From Terana coerulea (lineage: Eukaryota; Basidiomycota; Agaricomycetes; Polyporales; Phanerochaetaceae), in contig JAKOGH010000690.1 in NCBI GenBank assembly GCA_024811115.1, forward strand, positions 310,001 through 374,000: a stretch of DNA of 64,000 nt, read 5' to 3'. The position numbers and the translations under genes are program-made. Shown piece after piece: positions 11,422-21,523 of this stretch. How positions within the stretch are numbered: position 1 is the stretch's first letter; every line of letters begins with the position of its first letter. Below the pieces are notes generated by a model. It searched no databases. It was given only the letters and a program-made list of their open reading frames with translations, and was not told where the DNA came from.

Positions 11422-13700
11422 ATGACAGCAGCAGCGACAAAATCACCGACTCGGACACCAAGTCTGCCTTCGAGCACCAAGGAAATCCCCCCTCTGGGAG
11501 AGCGTGTAGGAGACGAGAACGGAGGCCGCTCTTTCTGGAAGCGCAAGCGGCCGAATCCTGACGACACTGCGACCCAGCCGTCTGGTCTTTGATGATCCCT
11601 CCACTTTGGAGATCTACCGCCCGTCGCCGCAATACGAGAACGTACATCGCTTCGACCCGCTCTTCCGCTGGACATGGCGGGAAGAATGGGTATGTAGTCA
11701 TGTTATGGCTGGCTGCTCGCAGCAACTGACTGCCTTTGCAGAAAGTCGTGCGGAAAATCGACTTGCGAATTATGATATGGGCATGGCTCATGTTCTTCAG
11801 CTTGGACTTGGACCGTACCAACATATCGCAGGCGAACACGGATAACTTCCTGGGCGACCTGGGGATGACCACGGACGACTTCAACCTTGGGAATACCTTG
11901 TTCAAGGTACGTGCTTGCACTCTCGGTCTCGGACGTTTCCGCTGACCGCTATTTCACGACAGGTGTGCTTCCTCACGGCCGAGCTTCCTTCGCAGCTACT
12001 GTCCAAGCGTATCGGTAAGCCACTAACAACATAAAAGGTGAAACCTTGTGACATTCGCCTTCACCGCAGGTCCCGACCGCTGGATCCCTAGTCAGATGGT
12101 GCTCTGGAGTATCGTGTCCTTCTCTCAGTTCTGGCTCAAGGGCCGTGGCAGCTTCTTGGCTACCAGGTGCGTAACCATTCACTCCGCACTGTGTCACTCG
12201 TGTCGACGTTATGTGAAGGTGCCTTCTGGGATTCTTGCAAGGCGGCTTCATCCCCGACGTCATCCTCTACCTGTCGTACTTCTACAGCAAGAACGAGCTT
12301 CCGCTCCGCCTGGCGTGGTTCTGGGTCTCAAACTACATGGACCACATCGTCGGCGCGTTCTTGGCTACCGGCATTCTCAAGCTGCGAGGACACAGCGGAG
12401 TCGCTGGGTGGAGATACCTCTTCCTCATCGAGGGCGGCCTCACTTTGGTGGTCGGCTTCCTCTCGTTCTTCTTGATGCCGCAAGGGCCGACCCAAACAAG
12501 GACTTGGTACCGTCCCAAGGGGTGGTTCGACGAGAGGTAGGATTTACTACCGCGTTCATCAGATTCGAAGATTGACAATGCTGCCCTTAGGGAAGAGAAG
12601 ATCATGGTGAACAGGTTTGTGCCTCCTGTGATGCGCTTTTTCCGGTCTAATCACCAATTTTTGCCAGAGTTCTTCGGGATGACCCGTCGAAATCTGACAT
12701 GCACAACCGCCAAGGTCTCACTCCCAAGAGGATCTGGACATGCATTAAGGATTGGCGGATGTGGCCTATATATCTTCTCGGGCTGACCTTCTTGGGTGAG
12801 TGCGGTTGCAACCCTTTGTGCCAACTTCTCCTGATGCCTGCGTCACAGTCCCTGTAACGCCACCCCAAACCTACCTCACCCTCTCCCTTCGTCAACTTGG
12901 GTTCAACACCACCCAGTCCAACTTGCTCAGCGTCCCATCGACCGCGCTCGGGATCATCACCCTGCTCGCCTTCTGCTACCTCAGCGAAATCATCGACAGC
13001 CGCACCATTTCGATGCTCACGCTCCAGCTTTGGGCTCTCCCTCTGCTTATCGCGCTTTACACCTTCGACCACAACACGTCCCAGTGGGTCTACTACGCTG
13101 TCGTCACGCTCATCACGGCCTACCCCTACGTACATCCCGTCCAAGTCGCTTGGGCGTCGACGAACTCCTACAGCGTGGGTGCGCGAACGGTCTCTGCATC
13201 CTTGTACAATATGTTTGTCCAGGCCGGCGGAGTGGTATCTGTGAGTCGCGTTTATTCGTATGCAGACATGCATGGCGCTGAACATACCCCGGCAGGCCAA
13301 CATCTATCGTGCAGACGATAAGGTTCGTAACTCCTTCTCTCTTTGTGTATTCTCGTGATACTTACGTATCTTTCTAGCCTCTTTGTATGTCTCATGTTCT
13401 GAGCTCGATATCCGCATTTCCTGACCACACATTTTAGACAAGCGCGGCAACCGTGCACTCATCGGCATCACTGTCATGAACATTGCATTGTACGGTCTGA
13501 CGTGGTTGTTCTACCGCACCATCAACGCCCGGAGAGATCGGAAATGGAAGGCCATGACTCCTCAGGTACGCTTCTACTCCGTGGGCCCATGAGCTTGTCC
13601 GCTGACGGGCGCTTCCTCCTGGCATTAGGAACAGCAAGAGTACCTCGACACCACAACCGACGTGGGGAACCAGAAGCTGAACTTCAGATTTTCATATTGA
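11422..13700 (+). CDS. MFS anion:cation symporter, allantoate permease (Dal5/TNA1) family, copy 1
   Basis: A plasma-membrane transporter of the ACS family; members import organic anions such as allantoate, nicotinate or pantothenate, and the substrate here cannot be told. It starts [14 protein letters not shown]. Hallmarks in order: [32 protein letters not shown] (TM1 and loop), [21 protein letters not shown] (motif A region), [61 protein letters not shown] and [20 protein letters not shown]. The tail is DYLDTT-like ([20 protein letters not shown], stop at 13698). One extra G near 11584 breaks the frame before 'VFDDPSTLE'. A 7-nt exon (13378-13384) is needed to join 'RADDK' to 'KRGNRA'. It is a tandem paralogue of the next gene. 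Confidence 0.92.
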
Positions 13701-14163
13701 GTTTTGTATGAGACGTTGCGTACCTACTGTACAGGATGTATATTACTTAGACTACACATATACTAGGTGAGCAGTCCACCACCACCCACGCTCTTGCCGT
13801 AAAGTCTCACCACGGCATCATAGGCACACGCTTGCAATGAACCTATTGACCATTTTGACGACATTCTGGGGAGTGTGCTGTGCCGCCATGCATGATTTCC
13901 ATCATCTTTTCTATCCCTTGAGGTCACGTGAAGGCATATTCGCCATGCCGCTTCTCCAGTGCGCAATCCTTTCCTCCACCCATTCGCACACCTTGTCCAC
14001 AGGACCTCATGGCCGGGTGCCGTGCGGTCCTGTACGGTGTTTATCCGTCCTGTTATACGCATTCCACCGGTCCCAACGCCCGCTGATATCACCAGTCCCC
14101 ACCGGCTTCGCTAAGGTATAACTTTTCGTTGCAGTGCGAAGATGGACCACAGACCTGACCGTC
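13701..14163. other. Intergenic, 463 bp
   Basis: Promoter region of the second transporter, between tandem paralogues. No clear TATA box or gene is seen. Confidence 0.4.
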
Positions 14164-16462
14164 ATGGCCACCGTACTCGTCTCCGCTCTTCCTAAAGCCT
14201 CTCGGCCATCGTCTGAGAATGAGAAGGACGAGGGCAGCATCGAGTTGAAGGATGCGCCAAGCAGCGAGCTCGAAGTGATCCAGCCCGCCCGGAAACGTTG
14301 GTGGACGCGCCGTACGGCGAGGGACTTGGACGCTATCGCGACTCAGCCGTCCGTCTTTGACGACCCTACCACCTTAGGAGCGATACAGACCACCGTCATC
14401 CTACGAGAATACGCACCGCTTCGACCCGGCCGCGCGTTGGACTTGGCGAGAAGAGCGGGTGTGCACTCCATTCCATTTGTCCAGTTAGCCTTGCTCTCTG
14501 ACACGCCTGGCTGCAGCGAGTTGTCCGAAAGATCGACTGGCGTGTCTCGCTATGGGCGTTCATCATGTTCTTCGCCCTCGATCTCGACAGGTCCAACATA
14601 TCACAAGCAAATACGGACAACTTTCTGCAGGATCTGAAGATGAACACCAATGACTTCAACCTCGGCAACACCTTGTTTCGAGTGGGTTGTGCGCGATGGA
14701 AGTCAAGCCTCAGGACACTGACAGGCCTCTTTATACAGTTATGTTTCCTTATCGCCGAACTACCTAGTCAACTGGTAAGCAAGAAAGTCGGCCCTGACGT
14801 GTGGATCCCTTGCCAAGTACGATTTTGTTTTTATTATGAGAGTATATAACCGATAGTACTCCATAGATGGTTTTATGGAGCGTTATCTCGCTCAGCCAGT
14901 TTTGGCTGACTGGGCGTGGCTCCTTCCTGGCGACAAGGTGAACGTTCTCGACGGCTCGCGCGTGGAAATTGAGCACTGAATACTTCACAGATGCCTCCTA
15001 GGCTTCGCCCAAGGAGGCTTCATTCCTGACGTCGTCCTATACCTGTCTTACTACTACACAACACCAGAGCGTACGTGCCTCCGTCGTAGTTTTCTCCCGT
15101 GTTATGGTGACGTTACATTCAGTTCCAATCCGCCTGGCATGGTTTTGGGTGTCCAACTATCTCGCTTCCATCGCAGGAGCTTTCATGGCTACTGGGCTGC
15201 TGCAGCTGCAAGGTGTGAACGGCAAGGCGGGATGGAGATATCTATTCCTGATTGAAGGTGGACTCACGCTTCTGGTCGGACTCATCTCCTTCGTCATGAT
15301 GCCTCCCGGTCCGACGCAGACGAAGGCTTGGTATCGCCCACATGGCTGGTTTACAGAGAGGTGAGTCGTTCAGATATTCGATCCTTCGACAGAACTAATC
15401 TGTTCTGCCGTAGAGAAGAGGTCATTATGGTCAATCGGTGCGTTGCATGGTGTCGCTATATCTTAGACTTGTGCCTTACTTTACCTCCAGTGTACTCCGT
15501 GACGACCCTACAAAGTCCGACATGCACAACCGGCAGGGAATCAACTTCAAAATGATGTGGTCCGTCATAGCCGATTGGCGACTGTGGCCCATCTATGTCC
15601 TTGGAATTCTCCACATGGGTTCGTCTCACCTCTTCTCGTCCTCAACAGAACTTCTGACAGCCCGTTTACAGTACCTGTCACGCCTCCTCAAACGTATCTT
15701 ACACTCTCTCTGCGTAACCTCGGCTTCAACACGACAGAGGCTAACCTCCTCAGTGTGCCCTCCACCGTCCTCGGCGGCGTCACTCTCCTCCTCGCCTGCT
15801 ACCTCAGCGAAATCATTAACAGCCGCGTCGCCGCGACGATCATCCTGCAGATCTGGGCCCTCCCGCTGCTCATCGCGCTCTACACGTTCACCACGCACAC
15901 GTCGCAGTGGGTGTACTACGCGGTCGTGACGCTCATCACCGGCTTCCCGTACGTCCACCCCATCCAGGTCGCGTGGGCGTCGTCGAACTCGTCGAGCGTG
16001 CGGACGCGGACGATCTCCGCGTCGATATACAATATGTTTGTGCAGGCCGGTGCCATGATCGGGGTGCGTTTGGCGATAAATCGACTTACACATCAGTTGG
16101 ACTCATGGCATGCGGAAATAGGCTAACATCTACCAGGATGATGACAAGCCTCTCTGTGAGTTTACCTTCTGTTGGTATGCTGAACGCCTGTTGATCCTGG
16201 TTCCTACACAGACAAGCGAGGCAACCGCGCACTGATAGGGATATGTGCGATGAACATCTGCCTATATTTACTCATCTATGTGTTCTACCGTACCGTCAAC
16301 AAGAGAAGAGAAAGGATATGGAATTCTTGGTCCCCGAAGGTATGTGCCGTTCACCTATCAAGCAGCAGTGGCTGACTTTAGCGAGTTTAGGAGCAACAAG
16401 ACTATCTCGATACCACAGAGGATCAAGGCAACAGACGAATGAACTTCCGATTCGTGTACTAG
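14164..16462 (+). CDS. MFS anion:cation symporter, allantoate permease family, copy 2
   Basis: Close paralogue of the gene just upstream, with the same order of motifs: [55 protein letters not shown], the PSQL-type loop, [52 protein letters not shown] and [20 protein letters not shown]. It ends [15 protein letters not shown] then MNFRFVY*. About 12 membrane helices are expected. One extra G near 14377 interrupts the frame just after FDDPTTL; the paralogue shows what the frame should be. Several introns sit at the same positions as in copy 1, but the intron that creates the 7-nt exon in copy 1 is absent here. A lineage duplication is inferred; the transported substrate is unknown. Confidence 0.92.
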
Positions 16463-16611
16463 ACTGTAGTAGAAGTGTTGTATACCTACGTATCTTGACG
16501 CACGCTTGAACGTTTGAATACGCGATGGAGGGCAAAACTAAATCGGTATTACGGAGCGTGGATATAGGTACAGCGGCACAGCAAGGTGAAAGTGACAACG
16601 AATAGCATCTA

Positions 16612-18064
16612 TCAAGATGAGGCAGCAGCTTGCCGCCTGGCAGAAGCAGCCCGCTTCGCGGCAGCAATGGTGGCCACCTTCTTCTCAGCTCTACGGGCTC
16701 TCTGGTGCGCTCTGTGTGCAGCTGCCTGCTCTCTCTTGTGCGCGACCTTCGGGTCGATGAAGGCGTCCGCAACATCGACGAAATGTATGTCGGCGCGGGT
16801 CGCACGCTCAACCACCGTCCTTGTTCGCGACTTGGATTTGTCAGTGGCGGATGCATGCGCTTTGTCCAAAGCGTCGGGAATAACCGTGTCCTGCGTGAAC
16901 CAGTGAGGAGTAGATGACGTGGTGTAAGATAGCACTGACCTTGCCTTCAGCCACGGGCTCCCAGAACATACGTACATAACGATACCGCGCCTCGTCGTTG
17001 CCGTCGTCGTTGTGTTGGAAATCAGCACTTATGGCATCGTAACTGAGTGGTATGGGGGCACCGTTGACGCCGCGATCCACTTCTGACACACCAAGCATAT
17101 ATTCCATGCCAGCGAGGAATCCTGTCTGCAGTTCCTTGCCCTAGAGAAAACGGCGTTAGTATGGCTGTCGGGCTCAAAAGCGATGAGGTTCAGATGAGGT
17201 TGAAAACGGTTTAACCAAATCCTGGGCGATGTAAGGCACCACATGGGCCTTCCAAATTCGCGAATGAAATGTATGTCTCATCAACATACGACGAACATAG
17301 ACGTTTACTCACTTCCTATATGTTGCCAAACGTTACAGATAATTGGTTAGTACAATGCAACAACACGTGCGCGGGACCACTGGTACCTGCCAGAAGATGT
17401 TAGCGTAAGTTTCGAAGCGGTGTTACGACGACAATGGAATCAGAAAGCCATGCATGTTAATAGTTTTTAACCATGTTTATGTCTTCAAGACTAATCGATT
17501 TAAACTCATCATAAAGCACAAGAATGTGCGAGAAATAAAATAACCGCGTACGAACCTTCTTCCAATGACCTTCAAGTCCTTTCAGCCTTAAGATTGCATC
17601 GACGCGTGCCATACTGAGGCCGTGCAACTCCGACAGCTTCCGGACGTTATTGGTGGATGGATCCGCCATGAACTGCGTGTAGATCATGTTGCGCTGGACG
17701 TTCGATACTGGAACCGGAGGCTTGAAGTCTTTATTCAGAGGGAACGGCTGTCGTAGGTGTAAGGAATCGTTGTGCCACGACATCTAACAACGGACTCAAC
17801 TCTTATCTCGTCAGCCAACCAGTTGCGTGGTCGGTGCGCCATCTTGAATTCTCTGCCCCGCTCCCTCAACCATTCCCGAAAGCTTTGCTCGTTCATCTTG
17901 TCGTACTGCGGGATGTCTTCCGCTATGTATCGGACGTCATAGTCATCTTCCTGTTCAAATTCGGAGGCCTGCCTCACGGCAGAAGAGACGAATTGTCGAG
18001 AGGTGGACGCTGTTGACCATGAGCGCAAGGAGCGGAGAGGAAGAGTGCGCAGTTGAGCCAACAT
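16612..18064 (-). CDS. Mitochondrial small-subunit ribosomal protein mS35 (Rsm24/Bot1 family)
   Basis: Part of the mitochondrial ribosome small subunit (PF12298-type, S. pombe Bot1). The protein starts MLAQLRTLPLRSLRSWST, a basic presequence, although an in-frame ATG lies 21 nt upstream at 18085. Landmarks are FKMAHRPRNWLADEIR, PFPLNKDFKPPVPVSN, DPSTNNVRKLSELHGLS, ARVDAILRLKGLEGHWKK, GKELQTGFLAGMEYMLG and RMFWEPVAEGK. A basic Ala-rich C-terminal helix ends RRQAAASS*. The intron at 17748-17800 uses a GTTGAG donor. Between HWKK and GKELQ lies 415 nt, best read as two introns around a 3-nt exon GAA at 17313-17315; each intron has its own TACTAAC branch site. Head to head with EFM3, with only 100 bp between starts. 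Confidence 0.88.
17313..17315 (-). other. Candidate 3-nt micro-exon in mS35
   Basis: GAA is flanked by an ATATAG acceptor and a GTGAGT donor. Upstream intron 17316-17555 carries TGTACTAACC, and downstream intron 17141-17312 carries CATACTAACG just before TCTCTAG. Inclusion inserts Glu and gives HWKK-E-GKELQTGF. Confidence 0.65.
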
Positions 18065-18164
18065 CACGTCGAGGTTCGACTGCAAAAATTTGAAGCATTA
18101 TTGGAAGCCATCACGTGCGTAGCTTTAGGGCAAGCAGCGGTATCGTTGAGCGCTCCGCGCCACA

Positions 18165-19582
18165 ATGGGCTCCTTCACCTCCGACCCTCCTTCTGCCGAC
18201 CAGATGAACGTTAACTTGCAGCAAACTCCTCAGGTTCTGGTAGATATAATCCGAGGATATGCAACGCTTTGCTTACCTCGAACCCTGATATTTCCTTCTG
18301 ATCTTTCCATTCCAACTCGTACACCAGTTTTTACTGGACGCCATTCTGTGCAATCCATATTTCAGCGCATATCCACGGTCCCCACAATACCAACAACAGT
18401 TCTGGAAATGGGCACTCGGTCATTTGGAAAACTTGTCGCTTGAAGAGGCAGGACTCGCTATCATCTCCCAGTTTTCACCGTTAGCTGATCATTTGTAACG
18501 AAGGACGATGAGATCGACGAGCGTATATACGAATATCATGTAACCTTGATGTCGCAAATCGCGACGTACGTTACACCCCTCTCCTAATGCATCAATGTTA
18601 ACCGTTCAAGCCCTCAAGCAATAGGATCACAACCTCCTGCACCTTCATATTTCACTTACCTATGGAAGTCAGCCAATGGTGCGCCATATGAGAGTGCGAC
18701 CCTCACGGAGTCCCGTACCATGATTGAAAGCGGCACGACTGGCATGAAGACATGGCGCGCAAGTCTTGTACTCGCGCAGTATTTGATGCAGAATAGTGGT
18801 GTGTGATCTTAGTATATGCGCTATCCTTCTGGAACTTACAGGCTCGATAATTCTAGAGCTGACGCGCGGACGCAGCATATTAGAGCTGGGCTCCGGTGTG
18901 GGCCTGCTTGGCATCGTTGCGGCGACTCTGCAGCTGCAAGAGCCAGCTTCTCCTGCAACTATATGTCTCACCGACGTAAACTCCGCCGTCCTAGAGAGAT
19001 GTTCGATCAACTTAAAATTGCCTTGCAGTTGAGTGCTTTGCCCCCGGAGCCCCCAGTTTTCTTACTCAACGACGCTAGACAAGTCCTCCATTCATCCCGC
19101 AGTCAAGACTGCACTATTAGATTGGACAGATGCGTTGGATGAAATTGGTATCTCGTCTGTCCAAGGATTGCTGGAAGAGACCGCGCCTGAGCTCATCCTA
19201 GGGGCCGATGTCGTGAGTACATCACATGTGTTCTTGTTTTAACCACCCTCCTGAAATCGTCTAGGTATACGATCCAAGCATCATTTATCCATTAGTTGAG
19301 ACCTTGCGCCTAGTCCTTGGGCGACATGGTCGGACCGCTATAATTGCGCTGACGGAACGAAACAAGGATACACTCAAGCAATTCATACATACCGCTTGTA
19401 CGTGAAGCATGAACAAACCGGTCTGCTCTACGTGTTGACATTGCGCAGCTGAGGCAGTCGCGGTAGAAGAACTGCATGTCGACCTCGCAGGTATCAAGAC
19501 CTTCTGGGGAATTGTTGATCTCGGAGATGCTATGCCAGACCAAGAAGTTCGAATATTCAAATTACGATACAAGAATATGTAA
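18165..19582 (+). CDS. EFM3: Protein-lysine N-methyltransferase, FAM86/EFM3 type (eEF2 methylation)
   Basis: A seven-beta-strand SAM methyltransferase. Fungal EFM3 and human EEF2KMT (FAM86A) methylate a lysine of elongation factor 2. The N-terminal FAM86 region is recognisable (HQFLLDAILCNPYF then SAYPRSPQYQQQFWKWALGH). It is followed by SYFTYLWKSANGAPYESATL, TESRTMIESGTTGMKTWRAS, the SAM-binding motif RSILELGSGVGLLGIVAA, and TDVNSAVLERCSINLKLPC. The acidic motif LILGADVVYDPSIIYPLVET follows, and then TERNKD. It ends FKLRYKNM* at 19582. Six or so introns are used; one near 19024 with a GTTGAG donor is needed to keep NLKLPC in frame with HPAVKTALLDWTDALDEIG. A one-base shift near 18320 separates RGYATL...PSDLSIP from LVHQFLLD. 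Confidence 0.88.
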
Positions 19583-19807
19583 GCTAGTTGGGTATCCCGC
19601 CAGTAGGTAGTATAAGATGATACATAAATCAGTGAGTTCGTGGCGTAAATAAAATAGTAGGTCCCAAAGTTCTGAACCAACACCCCAAAGCAGAAGCTCC
19701 CAGCAGATAGCGCGTCAGACCGCAGGGCTTTTGGTCTTGACGTGGCCGCACAACCTGCACGACCAAAAATCATGCGGCATGCCAGCCTCTCCGCACTTCA
19801 TACAAGT

Positions 19808-21095
19808 CTAGCCCGCGGATGGCGCAGGCTTCGTGGGCCGGACGAGCAGGCAGGCTATGCACTGTAATGACAGCGACTCGTTGACCAAGGTGCATCGGGG
19901 ACAAGCCCAGGTGGTGTCTCCGGAGAATGCGTTGTGGTTTGAGACCGAGTTCGCGCGTGTCACTGTGAGAGGCGACGGTGGCGGCGTCGTAGCTCTTCCG
20001 ACCGGGGAAGCGCGTATCGCGGAGGCGGGGCGTTTGATCCTGGGCGTAGCGGGTGAGAGAGACCTGTGCGCTGCCCTTGGCTTGCTAGACGACCGTGCTT
20101 TCCTAGGCGACGCTTGCACAACCTTCGATACACCCCCCTGACTCGGTGGGCTCGTCTAGGATGGTCACCTCGTCATCACTGTCCGCGGTGAGGTCGATGA
20201 CGTCGTCCTGCGTGCTGTCCTGCGCGGCCTTGGCAGCCTCGCGCTGTGCGTCCTCGCCTGACGCACAGGCCTTGTCGTCTCTTGTCCTGCGCTCGGCAGC
20301 CTAGACAAGACAGCATAAGTCGCCCACCCCACAGCGTCAAAACAACATTCTGTCGTACCTGCGCAGCCAGCTCCCGTGGAGTGAGGTCCCGCCTGACGAC
20401 GCCGCCCAGGCGACGAGACCCACCCAACATGCCCCCGAATTTTCGTCTCTTCTCGGCTGCCTCGAGCGCACGGGCCCTAGCAATGTGCGGCGGCAGGTTG
20501 TGGGAGACGTTCGCTCCCAGACGGTGGCCTTCACTGTGGAAGCCCTCTCCAGCGTAGCCGGAACGCTTCAGAGCCTCGTATTCATCTTCCAGTTCTGACA
20601 GGAATTTGTAGAACTTCTCATCGTGGGGCCCATGAACATTGTGTGTGAGCTGGCAGTCAGGAGGCCGAGTCAATTATTGTATGTTAGCCAGATTGAACTC
20701 AAGAGCGCACCTCGTGGAGCATGGTATGCACAACGTCCTCTTCCTCGAAGAAGGTATCTGGAGCATGCGCAGGTCTTAGACGAAGCAGGATCTTCTGACC
20801 TCCGTTGACGTCTGAGAGTTCCAGTCAATACAACAAACCCTATAGTGCAACTCTTCCGACTTACTGAGTCCTATCTCGAGCATGAGCATGCTAACACTAG
20901 CGCATGTAACAATATTGCTTACCCACTAGGTTCGGCGACTCTGGAAAGAATTCCGAGAGAACAGGGAGCACCCATGCGTGCTTGCGCATGATAGGTTTGA
21001 CGAGGGACGCCACCCTTTGCAGAAAGGGGGAGTGCTTGGTCCGCATGAGGGCGGTCTTTGAGGTGCGTGTACGACTTGACGAAGGTGTTTGACAT
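19808..21095 (-). CDS. WSS1: WLM-domain metalloprotease, Wss1/SPRTN-like
   Basis: A DNA-dependent protease that degrades proteins crosslinked to DNA. It starts MSNTFVKSYTHLKDRPHADQ. The WLM domain contains VASLVKPIMRKHAWVLPVLS, LRLRPAHAPDTFFEEED and the zinc site VVHTMLHELTHNVHGPHDEK (HELTH plus third His). LDELE-type helices and LTPRELAAQ follow. A disordered part carries an acidic, SIM-like stretch (DDVIDLTADSDDEVTILDEP). The C-terminus holds a RanBP2-type zinc finger (TTWACPRCTLVNESLSLQC then IAC), ending at 19808. This is the expected Wss1 order: protease, SUMO-interacting motifs, zinc finger. Two one-base frame breaks are visible, in an AAA run near 21023 and in a run of six C (plus strand) at 20133-20138. 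Convergent with EFM3. Confidence 0.92.
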
Positions 21096-21523
21096 GGACT
21101 GGGAGGTGTGCTGCAGAGTGTGCCGACGGTGGAGGACACAGACTATATAGCAGACGTAATCCGAGAACGAACGCGGTAATTAGCCAGCCACGCGTCGCGG
21201 CGCACGTGCTTACGCAACCCTGACCAGCACCTCGGGCCTCCCAGAAGGGACGGCGGCAGACGAGGCCCACAGTCACAGCTTTTTCATGAGGCTGTCGGAC
21301 GGTTATAGCACACCGTTTGAAGATTGAGTGGAGGATTCGAAACGCATTACGGTCTAGTGTACATGAGAATAGCAGCGGCCAGACAGCTGACGAAAACACG
21401 CCGAACAACGGAAACGGGGATCAAAGGAGCGACTGAGGGTGATATCAAGGTGATATGGTCACAAAGCGGGCGAGAGCAGGTTTGAAAAACGAAAGATAAC
21501 GAAAATAATTTGAAGGAATGGAT
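21096..21523. other. WSS1 promoter region, 428 bp
   Basis: Contains CTATATA at 21142-21148 (TATATAG on the minus strand), about 50 bp upstream of the WSS1 start, a possible TATA box. Otherwise nothing recognised. The left end holds the 5' leader of WSS1 and the right end the 3' end of the methyltransferase gene. Confidence 0.35.

Noticed and set aside
17425..17512. Possible C/D box snoRNA in the mS35 intron (ATGATGA near 17506-17512, CTGA near 17440)
   Set aside because: The boxes are present on the minus strand, but the flanks do not pair into a terminal stem, and no guide match could be tested.
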